Assembly: GCF_009296315.1 (NCBI RefSeq)
Contig: NZ_WHLY01000004.1
Location: forward strand, 62,001-126,000
DNA: 64,000 bases
DNA from: Salmonirosea aquatica
Lineage (GTDB): Bacteria; Bacteroidota; Bacteroidia; Cytophagales; Spirosomataceae
Direction of reading: 5' to 3'
Part shown: one piece after another, positions 55,046-63,944 of the stretch
Position numbering within the stretch: position 1 is the stretch's first letter
How the letters are laid out: every line of letters begins with the position of its first letter
The notes under the pieces: generated by a model
The model's input: the letters and a program-made list of their open reading frames with translations, nothing else
The model's database searches: none
Told to the model about the DNA's origin: nothing
Made by a program: the position numbers and the translations under genes

Positions 55046-55076
55046 AAAAGGGTTCCGGTGCATCCGGAACCCTTTT
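55046..55076. terminator. Bidirectional terminator after the second T9SS gene
   Basis: A 13-bp perfect stem AAAAGGGTTCCGG with a 5-base loop and A/T-rich ends on both strands, 22 bases from the stop of the minus-strand surface-protein gene. Confidence 0.75.
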
Positions 55077-55097
55077 CGCCATCAGGGGAGTAAAACC

Positions 55098-57061
55098 CTA
55101 CTGCTTCTGCACGCGCACGACGGCCTGGCCGCCGAGCGCATCACGGCAGCGGATCAGGTAGACGCCCTCGGCTGCCTGGCCACCCAGGTCCATTTCGATC
55201 TCATTCAAGCCCTCACTGAGCTGCTCGGTGCGCTGCTGCACCGGCCGGCCCACCAGATCCAGCACATCGAGCCGGGCCGGGCCGGCCACCGGGCTGCTGA
55301 CCTGCAGGGTCAACCGGCCGCTGGTGGGGTTGGGGTAGGCGCGCACCGACAGGCTCAGCACCGGTTCGCCCGACTGCCCCTCGTAGCCGATGCGGGCGGG
55401 CACCTGGGTGCGGCACCCGCCCAGCGTGTAGCCGAAGCGCAGGTAGGTGGGCACCAGGTACTGGGCGATGCACTGCTCGCGGCCACCCAGGCACATTCTC
55501 ACCCCGCCGTAGCCGCAGCGCACGTCGTCGACGGTGACGGTGATCTGCTTCTGGGCCGAGCAGCCCGCCGCGTCGGTGGCCGTCACGGTGTAGGTCGTCG
55601 TCTGGGTGGGGCAGACCTGGGTGCTGGTGCCGCTGGCCCCGTTGCTCCAGGCCAGGCAGATGGCGCCTGTGCCGCCGCTGGCGCTGGCCGTCAGGGTGGT
55701 GCAGTTGCTGCCGTAGCCGTAGACGACCGAAGTGTTGGGCGAGGTGTTCAGCGTGATGGCCGGGCGCACGGTGACGCTCTGAGTGCTGCTGCTACTGCAT
55801 CCGTTGACGGTGACCATATAGGTGATTATCCCGCCGTTGCCGGCGTCGGCGGGGGTGAAGGTGCTGCCCGCCACGCCGGGTCCACTGAAGGTGCCGCCCG
55901 GCGTGGCGGGCAGCAAAGTCACAGCGGCCGCATTGGCGCAGTAGGGTCCGGAAAGGCCCGTGAAGCTGGCGTCGGGCGGGGCGTTGACCGTCAGCTGGGT
56001 GGTGGTGCTGTCCGATCCGTCGGCGGTCGTCACCCTGAGCGTGTAGGTCTGGCTGCCCGTGCCGCTGGCCGTAAGACTCTGGGTGAAGGCAGTGACCGAG
56101 CTGGTGCCGGTCAGGGTGCTGCCCGCCCCGTTGGTGAGCGTGTAGTCGTAGGAGCCTGTGAAATTGCCCACCGTGGCGGTGAACTGCACGCTCTGGCCGG
56201 CGCAGACAGGTCCGAGACGGTGGGGGCGGTGGCACTCAGCCTGACGACCCAGTAGTCGGCATTGCCGTGGTTGCCACTCACGTCGCCGTCGTTGGATTCT
56301 GTGAATCCCGCCACGACAAAGCCCCCGTCATCGCTGGCCGTGATGGCAAAGGCATCATCATAATCCGTTCCGCCCAGGGCCTTCTGCCAGACGATGCCCC
56401 CCAAGGAGTCGAGCCTGACGACCCAGTAGTCGGCATTGCCTTGGTTTTCTGCCACGTCGCCGTTGTTTGATTCTGTGAATCCCGCCACGACAAAGCCCCC
56501 GTCATCGCTGGCCGTGAGGGCATTGGCAATATCATAACCCGTTCCGCCCAGGGCCTTCTGCCAGACGATGCTTCCCAAGGAGTCGAGCTTGACGACCCAG
56601 TAGTCTGAGTTACCGTGGTTTCCACTCACGTCGCCGTCGGTGGAGTACGTGAATCCCGCCACGACGAAGCCCCCGTCCCCACTGGCCGTGATGACCTTGG
56701 CTTCGTCATAACCCGTTCCGCCCAGGGCCTTCTGCCAGACGATGCCCCCCGCCGCGTCGAGCTTGACGACCCAGTAGTCTGAGTTGCCGTGGTTTCCACT
56801 CACGTCGCCGTCGGTGGATTGGGTGTAGCCCACGACAATGTAGCCCCCGTCGGGGCTGGCCGTCAGGGCAGTGGCCACATCTACCCCAGAACCGCCCAGG
56901 GCCTTCTGCCAGACGATGCCCCCCGCCGCGTCGAGCTTGACGACCCAGTAGTCTGAGTTGCCGTGGTTGCCACTCACGTCGCCGTCGGTGGATCGAGTGA
57001 AGCCCGCCACGACGTAGCTCCCGTCCCCGCTGGCCGTCAGTACGAATGCATCGTGACCGGT
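55098..57061 (-). pseudogene. T9SS-exported beta-repeat protein, 5'-truncated and frameshifted
   Basis: The minus strand encodes five or more repeats of about 58 residues with G-D-V-S-G-N-H-G-N-S-D-Y-W-V-V-K-L-D and I-V-W-Q-K-A-L-G-G-T-G-Y-D, a beta-propeller-like pattern. An Ig/PKD-like region (Q-F-T-A-T-V-G-N-F-T-G-S-Y-D-Y), a Cys-rich module and a T9SS sorting domain (V-R-A-Y-P-N-P-T-S-G) ending V-V-R-V-Q-K-Q follow. The frame breaks near 56209 where GACCTG replaces an expected GACCCTG (V-C-A-G-Q-S-V-Q-F-T). No signal peptide is present: coding similarity stops at about 57061, at a junction with another gene fragment. GTG 57010 is the only start-like codon. Confidence 0.78.
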
Positions 57062-57064
57062 GTC

Positions 57065-57271
57065 GATCTTCCCTGGGAATGCCTCCCGGGGAAAACTCCG
57101 GCAACGGGGGTATGGGTGGTTGGCCGGAGGTTAGATGACGGTGCTGCTGGCGAAATCAGCATCAAATTCAATGGGACGGTTTATAAGGGTTCTTTTAAGC
57201 GGATCGGGCGGGGTTATGTTTTTAACTGGCCCTATGGGAGCGGCGTAACCTTCACAACGAAATCCATCTAA
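57065..57271 (+). pseudogene. C-terminal fragment of an unidentified gene
   Basis: The plus frame ends G-E-I-S-I-K-F-N-G-T-V-Y-K-G-S-F-K-R-I-G, then F-N-W-P-Y-G-S-G-V-T-F-T-T-K-S-I and stop. This looks like genuine protein, but the frame upstream enters the antisense of the T9SS repeats. It is therefore probably the tail of a gene whose front was lost at the same junction that truncated the T9SS gene. Confidence 0.4.
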
Positions 57272-57327
57272 GACTCCCAGTCAGGGCGATTGGCCGTCAG
57301 AAGCAACCGGTTCGTAACCACAGTCAT

Positions 57328-57864
57328 TTGGATAACCTCGACACGATATTGGCCGGATGCCGGCGTAGGAACCGCCAGAGCCAGGAAAAGCTGTACCGGC
57401 GGTTTTACCCCGCGCTGTTCTCTCTGTGCAGGAATTTTTTCGGGCAAGAGCACGATGCCCTGACCGCCCTGAATAACGGTATGCTTAGGGTATTCCAGCA
57501 TGTCAACCAGTACGATCCGCAGAAGGGCGAATTTTTCAACTGGATGTACACGATCGTGAGGAACGCCGCGCTGACCTTGCTGCGTGACCGCAAGACGCAA
57601 TGTTTCGAGTATGAGGAAATCGACGACCTAATGGGATTCGAGTCGCCTGAAAACCCCCTCGATGCCCTTACGGCAGGCGACATACAGGTTTACCTCATGC
57701 AGTTGCCCGTCGCTACGAGAAGGATATGCGGACTGTTCTACCTGGACGGTTTTTCGGTAAAGGAAATTTCAGACGCGCTGGGCATCCGTGAAGGTACGGT
57801 CAAATGGCATCTGAGTGAGAGCAGGACCAGGTTGAAACCCATTCTTGAAAAGGCACTCCGTTAA
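57328..57864 (+). CDS. ECF-type RNA polymerase sigma factor
   Basis: A 178-residue sigma factor. Region 2 spans about 15-85 (S-Q-E-K-L-Y-R-R-F-Y-P-A-L-F-S-L-C-R, then N-W-M-Y-T-I-V-R-N-A-A-L-T-L-L-R) and region 4 about 125-172 (L-P-V-A-T-R-R-I-C-G-L-F-Y-L-D-G-F-S-V, then I-R-E-G-T-V-K-W-H-L-S-E-S-R). The only start in frame is TTG 57328. The next gene, two bases downstream, has an anti-sigma-like N-terminus, so the pair likely forms a cell-surface signalling unit. Confidence 0.88.
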   Translation: MDNLDTILAGCRRRNRQSQEKLYRRFYPALFSLCRNFFGQEHDALTALNNGMLRVFQHVNQYDPQKGEFFNWMYTIVRNAALTLLRDRKTQCFEYEEIDDLMGFESPENPLDALTAGDIQVYLMQLPVATRRICGLFYLDGFSVKEISDALGIREGTVKWHLSESRTRLKPILEKALR

Positions 57865-57865
57865 A

Positions 57866-59353
57866 ATGGTGAAAAAGGCCAACGAAAATATCAACAAGTA
57901 CCATCATGACCGGCTGCCGGATCCTGAAATTCCGGCTGATGAGGCATGGGCACGAATGGACAGCATCCTGGGTTCAGACCTAACCCCGGTCAAGGGCCCC
58001 GGAACTACAGCAAAACTATTGAAATACAAGTGGGCGTTTCTCTCCACCTGTGCAGTGACAATCGTTTCTACGGTCATTTTCATTAAAATCGCACATCATT
58101 CCTCTGGCAAGGAAGGTCAGAATCCCGGGGGCACCGATACAACAGGCGCAGCCATGGCCAAAAATGAAAAAGGGGCACGTCGAACGGTTCATGCCCCTGA
58201 GCCGGGCAAACCGAATGGAATAGCAATAGGAGCAACCGGACCGGAACCTTTCCAGGGACATCGAAACGGGGCTATCGCATCCGCAGCCATTGATGCTACC
58301 CCTCAAACGCGAAAAGCAGGGTTGCAACGGCTAGCCGAATCGGCCCGGCCGTCAGAATCTGCCGTTCCAGAAGGACACAGGGCCGCCAAGCCCAGGCGAA
58401 ACGCCAAGGACGCGCGGAATTCAGCCTCATGGTGGAAAGGCATCAAGCCAGTCAATGCTTTGAAAAATCATTATTTGCAAAATGACAGGCCACTTTCCGG
58501 CAATGGGGAAAACAGCAGGGGGATCTCACCCATGAAAGTAAGAATGAAAGGGCTGAGGAGCTTGCCGACAAACTGGCTATTGTCAATCCGGATAAGAGAC
58601 CGGGTGCCAGGACCGATCTTCCGACCATTCCTTTCCTAAGGCCGGCCTCAAAGACTATCAAGCCCTATCAACCCGAGACGGCGATCGCCGCCCCCCCCGT
58701 ACCAGGAAAGCCCGCTTACCCGCAGGCAAATCCGGGGAATACATTTTGGGCCCGAGTGGGGGATAAACAGCCCACTCACGCATACGGACTATCTCTTTAC
58801 ACGAAAGGATAGCGTCAATAGGCCCGCATTGTTGCTCATCCCAGGCATTTTTGTTTCGAAAAGCTGGCTGCGGCATTCGGTATCATTCACCTTTTCCCCT
58901 TACCAGCCTTATTTCGGTAATGGTGGAATCGTGGCACATACCCTTGACTCCACCCTGAGTGGCGACTCGTTGAAGACCTACAACAACCTGAGGCTGATGA
59001 AGGCATCCGGCCTGAATTTCAGCCTGTACTGCCATTACCAGGTCACGGGTTTTTTTGCTTTGGGGGCGGGCGCATCATACAGCTTTTTCTCACATGCATT
59101 GGTAAGGAAGGAGATCGAAAACCGCGAAGGTAGGATACTTCCCGGGGCACTCGTCACTTTGACTGAATCAGCGGGATTGGCGGAAACAGTGAACCCACGC
59201 TTTTTTGCTGTAAAGGCGGGGATCCTTTTCAATCCCGGTCGTTTCCAGGCCGGTCTCAATGTGATTGTTCCCATCACCCGTGTTTCCCGGATTAACCGGG
59301 AGTCGTTGAAGCCTTTGAATGGACAGCTTTTTCTACGCTTCAACTGCTGGTAG
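57866..59353 (+). pseudogene. Anti-sigma-like/outer-membrane barrel protein, frameshifted
   Basis: Read in three frames. The N-terminus (from ATG 57866) has D-R-L-P-D-P-E-I-P-A-D-E-A-W-A-R-M-D-S-I-L, a membrane helix near 55-75 and a long disordered Pro/Ala-rich linker. A missing A in the run at 58509-58512 moves to the frame E-S-K-N-E-R-A-E-E-L-A-D-K-L-A. One G too many at 58758-58762 moves to G-I-N-S-P-L-T-H-T-D-Y-L-F-T-R-K, followed by beta-barrel strands ending L-N-G-Q-L-F-L-R-F-N-C-W. Bacteroidota have intact proteins of this layout beside ECF sigma factors. It may be a real gene with sequence errors. Confidence 0.65.
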
Positions 59354-59511
59354 ACAGTTGGGAATCTTATAGGGTTGCGTGTTACAACCTGCACCCACTG
59401 AGGCATGAAGTCTTTCCAGGCTGAAAAAACGGTAGGCTTATCATGGCTCGGTTGTGCATCAGCGCTCAAAGAAAACAGGAGCATGATGGCGAGGTTAAAT
59501 GTCGCTTTCAT
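59354..59511 (-). pseudogene. N-terminal fragment of a secreted protein
   Basis: ATG 59511 starts a good signal peptide (M-K-A-T-F-N-L-A-I-M-L-L-F-S-L-S-A-D-A-Q) and about 33 mature residues, P-T-V-F-S-A-W-K-D-F. The frame then runs into the antisense of the outer-membrane barrel gene, so the real 3' part is missing. Confidence 0.45.
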
Positions 59512-59524
59512 GATTATTTTTGGT

Positions 59525-59902
59525 TTAGTCGGTCCGATTGTGTATCGATGCGTAAAAAAATGCATTCGCATTCACTACCCCCCAACGCATCTCATCCTGA
59601 TGAAATTGATATCTGTAATCGAAAGTTATCAGGAAGCGGTCTTGACCCGTCGTACTGCTATGTGACAATGAATCCATCCAGTACTTCTTGGTGAAAGTTC
59701 TTTTAGTGGCGTACCCGTATTCTACCGGTAGGCTGCCTCGGAGAAAATGACGATAGCCGGCAGGGACATCAATCGGATGCATGTTTTCACCGTTACCCAT
59801 GGCAACAGCTTCCCATATGCCCAGAATCCGCTGGCGGTTTTTTCTATCGCCTACGCAACCAAACAGCGAGGAAAGCAGGACAAATGCGACGGGAGCTTTC
59901 AA
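59525..59902 (-). CDS. Small lipoprotein, function unknown
   Basis: With a TTG start at 59902 the product is 125 residues and begins with a standard lipoprotein signal (K-A-P-V-A-F-V-L-L-S-S-L-F-G-C). The mature part has R-I-L-G-I-W-E-A-V-A, which resembles the opening of lipocalin-like proteins, and W-M-D-S-L-S-H-S-S. The frame extends upstream to 59998 but without the properties of a signal peptide. Thirteen bases separate it from the next minus-strand fragment. Confidence 0.55.
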   Translation of the reverse strand: MKAPVAFVLLSSLFGCVGDRKNRQRILGIWEAVAMGNGENMHPIDVPAGYRHFLRGSLPVEYGYATKRTFTKKYWMDSLSHSSTTGQDRFLITFDYRYQFHQDEMRWGVVNANAFFYASIHNRTD

Positions 59903-60197
59903 GACAGTTCGATATCGGGTTGAAAGATATTCCGCTGTAAGACGAGCTGTATGGTGCAGGAGCTTTTGTAAAGGTAATATCCATGTACCGCCCCCCAACC
60001 GGATGCAATGAAAATTCCCTTATCTTGACGTAGTTTTTACCCATTTTGCTCGTGGCTTCGATTTCACGATTCACCGGGTTGACGCCGGCCACCCCCGGGT
60101 AGATCGCCCGATAGGCGGGGTTCTCCGTCGGACAGAATCAATCCGGGCTTGCGCCATCCATAGACCCCAATCCAATCCGTAACCTGAGCTTGCGCCT
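59903..60197. other. Region between lipoprotein genes, possible gene fragment
   Basis: On the minus strand the peptide N-P-A-Y-R-A-I-Y-P-G-V-A-G-V-N and G-G-R-Y-M-D-I-T-F-T-K-A-P is open across 59900-60120. It has protein-like composition but no start and no recognised family. It may be a truncated gene overlapping the lipoprotein start. Confidence 0.3.
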
Positions 60198-61577
60198 ATG
60201 AAATATTTCGTCAATTCTCTTGCCTGGGCCGCACTAATCGCCTTTGTGGTGGCTTGCCAGCCCAAAACGCCCGATCCCGATCAGAACCTGCAAATACTCT
60301 CCCTTTATTTCCGTGAGATTCCGGCGGAAGACGTGGCCATCGACCAGGAGAAGAAATTGATTACGGTGAGGGCTCCCGAATATCTGCCCTCGGGCGAAAT
60401 AATCCCTTACGTGGAATTGAGTGGGCAAGCCGAGCTGAAACCCGTAAACTGGCGGGGCCTGTTTTACGGAGACTGCCCCGAGTGCAGGAAGCTGGAATTG
60501 TTCGATAAGAATGCTGCATCCAACATCCCAGCTTCGAGCGGTACACCGCAAAGTACATACACCGTGACGCTGCTTCCGGCGGGACCGCTTACCATCGATG
60601 CGACTGCCCTCGCCGCCGACTTCGACCCCCGTGATTACCAGTTAAAACCGACCGAGTACGGCCCCAATTTTTTCTTTTTGCCATTTCGGAATCTTCACGG
60701 CAATGACCTGCCGACTCAGGCCAAATTCACCAATCTCGATAACAAGGAAGTTTTCATCGTAAAGGACTCAGACAGTCCCAACGGACCAAGTTCTTCCTTC
60801 TTCTTTCAGGGGGCCTCGGCCCGTATCAATCAGTTGGGCATCGAAATCCAATCCATGGAAGAAAAGCTGACGCCCGGTCGCTACCAGGTGGAGCTGACCA
60901 TGAAGAATGGCGAGGGACTGACCACGCCCGAATTCGTAACCCTCAAACCAGGCCGGCTCCGGGTGAACAACTGGCAACCGGACTACGAGGGGTCCCGGGT
61001 GCGGCCGGGAGGCACCTTCCTGCTCACAGGGGGGAATTTGTCCGCAGATAATCTTAAAGTAGAGCTGGCGGATTCCCTAGGACAAGTCACAAAACTAACG
61101 GTAGCGGATGCCAGCAAGTACGGCGAAACGGCACGAATCAAACTCCCCGCTTCCCTGGAATACGAACATTACGTCCTGCGGATCAGCGATGCCACCGCCC
61201 GATTCGAGTTTTGCCACCAGGTTCACAATAGGCCCGGCACACTCGCCGCGAACGAAATCTATTATATGGGCGACTACCTGTCGTCGTGTTCCATCCAGGA
61301 GCCGCTCTTTTTTCCAAGGGACCAGGAGAATTATGTGAGCGTCAACAGCGTGGCCCCCAGAACCCGCCTGAAACTGGTTGGGTTTCAGGATTCGACCAAA
61401 ACTTATTTTGCCGAATCCGAACTCCGTCACGTGACGCAGGTTGGGGAGTCGGCCTTCGTGCGCTTTCCGGTAGACATCCCCGCTGGCAGATACCGCGTAT
61501 CGCTGCAAGTGCTGGACGAAGCCGGTAAAGTGAATCAGGAAGGCCCTCCTTACTGGCGAGTGATTGAACTCAAATAA
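60198..61577 (+). CDS. Large lipoprotein with IPT/TIG-like domain
   Basis: A 459-residue exported protein with a lipobox at A-C20 (F-V-V-A-C-Q-P-K), so it is likely anchored in the outer or inner membrane. The mature part contains beta-rich domains; around 265-300, R-V-R-P-G-G-T-F-L-L-T-G-G-N-L fits an IPT/TIG (Ig-like) strand pattern. C-P-E-C at 95-98 and later Cys residues could bind metal or form a disulphide. No enzymatic motif. A typical Bacteroidota surface lipoprotein of unknown role. Confidence 0.75.
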   Translation: MKYFVNSLAWAALIAFVVACQPKTPDPDQNLQILSLYFREIPAEDVAIDQEKKLITVRAPEYLPSGEIIPYVELSGQAELKPVNWRGLFYGDCPECRKLELFDKNAASNIPASSGTPQSTYTVTLLPAGPLTIDATALAADFDPRDYQLKPTEYGPNFFFLPFRNLHGNDLPTQAKFTNLDNKEVFIVKDSDSPNGPSSSFFFQGASARINQLGIEIQSMEEKLTPGRYQVELTMKNGEGLTTPEFVTLKPGRLRVNNWQPDYEGSRVRPGGTFLLTGGNLSADNLKVELADSLGQVTKLTVADASKYGETARIKLPASLEYEHYVLRISDATARFEFCHQVHNRPGTLAANEIYYMGDYLSSCSIQEPLFFPRDQENYVSVNSVAPRTRLKLVGFQDSTKTYFAESELRHVTQVGESAFVRFPVDIPAGRYRVSLQVLDEAGKVNQEGPPYWRVIELK

Positions 61578-61693
61578 AAAAACTACCTGCCAGGTAAATA
61601 CCACTGAAAAAAAGGATAAATTTAAATTTCGCGGGTACCACAGAATTTCTTTCAAATTTACAATTTCATGGGAAGGTTTTAAAAGTTCATATT

Positions 61694-61900
61694 ATGTTAA
61701 AATATATAGTTAAATACTTAAAAATCATTGCTTTAAGTTGCCTTATTATACTGGCATTATGCGGCGTAGGTTTTGGTGGCGCAGGTCCTATATCGTCGCA
61801 AACCAAGGAACGCTATCTGGATAATGAGGTAAAAACAGAAGTTGTACAGGCGAAGAATGAAGAAAGCGGCCTAATGCAAGAAAATATAGTAAAATCATAA
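61694..61900 (+). CDS. Small membrane-anchored peptide
   Basis: 68 residues: an N-terminal hydrophobic helix (about 9-28, I-I-A-L-S-C-L-I-I-L-A-L-C-G-V-G-F-G-G-A), then a charged tail with E-R-Y-L-D-N-E-V-K-T-E. It could be a secreted or membrane peptide. No family recognised. It is AT-rich. Confidence 0.45.
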   Translation: MLKYIVKYLKIIALSCLIILALCGVGFGGAGPISSQTKERYLDNEVKTEVVQAKNEESGLMQENIVKS

Positions 61901-62217
61901 TCCAGCCTGCCATGATGGTACGTGGGCTACTTATAGCAAACGGACGAAGGATTACTTTAAGAGAATTCGACATTATTTGGCAATTAATCAGCGGCCGACA
62001 AAAACGAGGATTTTATGGTCCAACTCGGCCAAAGTGCCAATCAACTAAAATACAGTCTTTAAGTTTCATCATTTATAGAATCTAGCCAAAGTGCAAGGCC
62101 CAGCCTTCTCTTGTGAGGGGCCGGGCCTTGCACTATTTAAGGAATTGTCAAATACCTAGTCTTACGTAAAGTGAATATTATAAGAATAGCGATTGTCCGT
62201 ACCAAGATCAATCGGTA
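61901..62217. other. Intergenic containing a strong hairpin
   Basis: No gene seen; the terminator at 62090-62134 lies inside. Confidence 0.5.
62090..62134. terminator. Terminator between convergent small genes
   Basis: AGTGCAAGGCCC (62090-62101) pairs with GGGCCTTGCACT (62123-62134), with further partial pairing in the loop. It lies between a plus-strand small gene and a minus-strand lipoprotein gene, and serves as a bidirectional terminator. Confidence 0.7.
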
Positions 62218-62871
62218 TCACAAGTTAGGCTGCGTTTTGATGCGAAACTTGCCCTTAATTTTTTTGTCACCCGACATCCACCCGTCAAAAGAACCTTCTA
62301 TCCAAATCAAGGGATAAAGTAATTGAGAATTCGTCAAGGTGTCATAATAGACTTTACTGATTGTAAAAGAGCGAGTCTTACTATCTTGTTCAGTCAAGGT
62401 TGAGTTACCCAATCCACTACCATCATCTGCCCATTTTACGATTTCAATCACAGCACCCCTGCTACTAGTTAAATGATAGCTTTTATCTTGGAATAAGAAG
62501 TCGTACGGTCCTGATTTTAGTAGTTTAGTGGAATTGCCTTGATTGAGTAGCCACTCCTGCCGGGTAAAATGAAGCATAATGGTCCACTGAGTTTTTGTTA
62601 GTGAGTCACCAAGGGTCTCACCTAATCCAATTACAGCTGTACCTAGTTTAGCGGCTACTGTATCACTTGAACGGTTAGTAAATGAGATGCCAAGTGATTT
62701 GACACCGTTCTGATTCTCAATGAAGTCAAAACGTTCCCCATCATATTCAGCTGAAATAAATGAAAGCCCTTCCGGTGGCTCTGTAAATTCAGGTTCCATT
62801 GGCTCCATTTGATTGGTGGAATCATTACAACCTACTAATAGAAGGGCCAAAATTATGAGTAAATTTTTCAT
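62218..62871 (-). CDS. Lipoprotein of unknown function
   Basis: 217 residues from ATG 62871, with signal peptide M-K-N-L-L-I-I-L-A-L-L-L-V-G-C (lipobox Cys15). An acidic Pro-rich linker (M-E-P-M-E-P-E-F-T-E-P-P) precedes a beta-rich domain with W-I-E-G-S-F-D-G-W-M-S-G-D-K-K-I-K-G-K-F near the end, reminiscent of secreted Bacteroidota lipoproteins described in domain databases as unknown. AT-rich, like its neighbours. Confidence 0.75.
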   Translation of the reverse strand: MKNLLIILALLLVGCNDSTNQMEPMEPEFTEPPEGLSFISAEYDGERFDFIENQNGVKSLGISFTNRSSDTVAAKLGTAVIGLGETLGDSLTKTQWTIMLHFTRQEWLLNQGNSTKLLKSGPYDFLFQDKSYHLTSSRGAVIEIVKWADDGSGLGNSTLTEQDSKTRSFTISKVYYDTLTNSQLLYPLIWIEGSFDGWMSGDKKIKGKFRIKTQPNL

Positions 62872-63008
62872 AGTTTCCAAACTGTTTTGTAAGTGAAAAT
62901 ATGTCAAGCTACTATCGTTTTTTGCCAGTAATATAACGCAAAAGCCAATCACCACAAAGTTTTTTGTCCGATTATTATCAGCTCTAAATTAGGACCAAAA
63001 ATCTATCA

Positions 63009-63458
63009 ATGAGCTTTATAGAGTGGTTCCTTGAACCAGCCAATCCTGGTCCAATAGGCAAGTTAGGACTAAATTCTCCCGAGTCGGATGACGATGATGA
63101 CAAGCCACCTAGAAAATGGCTTATTTGGTTAGCGGTTGTAGTCGGTTTGATTTTATTTGGTGTTGGTCTCTTTTGGGCGTTCCAAGATCTGTCTCATAGA
63201 GCGGCCCTGCCAATAATTTCCAGACTATGTTATTTAGCCCTTTACATACTAATAGGCCATCTAATTACTGCTAAGCCTAATTATACCAACGTTGGATGGG
63301 TGGGAGGTCTGATTGACAACCCATTCCGTATATCCGACGATTACAATCGATGGTTAGTATTCATAAAAGCTATTTTACTGCCAGGAAAGCTAATAGCTTA
63401 CAGTCTAATAATGAGTTGGCATCTAAGCAAACATCTCTATAATAAGCTCAACAAGTAG
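63009..63458 (+). CDS. Membrane protein of unknown function
   Basis: 149 residues. An acidic stretch (E-S-D-D-D-D-D-K) precedes a first membrane helix (about 37-58, W-L-I-W-L-A-V-V-V-G-L-I-L-F-G-V-G). Further hydrophobic segments are at about 67-90 and 120-137. No family recognised. It is transcribed divergently from the lipoprotein gene with 137 bases between. Confidence 0.6.
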   Translation: MSFIEWFLEPANPGPIGKLGLNSPESDDDDDKPPRKWLIWLAVVVGLILFGVGLFWAFQDLSHRAALPIISRLCYLALYILIGHLITAKPNYTNVGWVGGLIDNPFRISDDYNRWLVFIKAILLPGKLIAYSLIMSWHLSKHLYNKLNK

Positions 63459-63542
63459 CCCTATAAGCGTGATTCTGTTCGAGACTCTTCCAGAAGCGAA
63501 GTGAAAAGCAGATAATTCAGGTTCCTAGGATTTGTATAAAAA

Positions 63543-63944
63543 TCAGTAGCGGCAAGGGCCTAGATCAGGATGAATACGATCACTCAATGAATCAGCATAT
63601 AAAATACCTTTCTTCGCGGCCACCAAGTCCTCTAAAACGGCTCGATCGACATTTACCCAGACGCAACAAGGCCCGCTGTAGACATCATTCTCAACGCCTA
63701 AGCGACCTAACTTTTTATCATACCAAATTGCATACCTTAACTCCCTCTCCTTTTCAGGAAACTGATAAAGTAGTTTATAGTCCCCGCTGTAAAGGTCGTC
63801 ATACTCACCTAGCAGATGCTCCAGCATTTTTTGTTCAGCTGTAAGACGATCCGGAAATTCATCCATCGAATGATAACCTCCCAAATAACAACTGGAGGTG
63901 AATAATACCAGTAGCAATAGGCTAGAACAACGAGTGGGTACCAT
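63543..63944 (-). CDS. Small lipoprotein of unknown function
   Basis: 133 residues, with signal peptide L-L-L-L-V-L-F-T-S-S-C (lipobox Cys19). The mature part is rich in aromatic and charged residues (L-L-G-E-Y-D-D-L-Y-S-G-D-Y-K-L-L-Y) and has a C-C-V-W motif and a C-terminal Cys, so a disulphide is possible. No family recognised. Confidence 0.65.
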   Translation of the reverse strand: MVPTRCSSLLLLVLFTSSCYLGGYHSMDEFPDRLTAEQKMLEHLLGEYDDLYSGDYKLLYQFPEKERELRYAIWYDKKLGRLGVENDVYSGPCCVWVNVDRAVLEDLVAAKKGILYADSLSDRIHPDLGPCRY

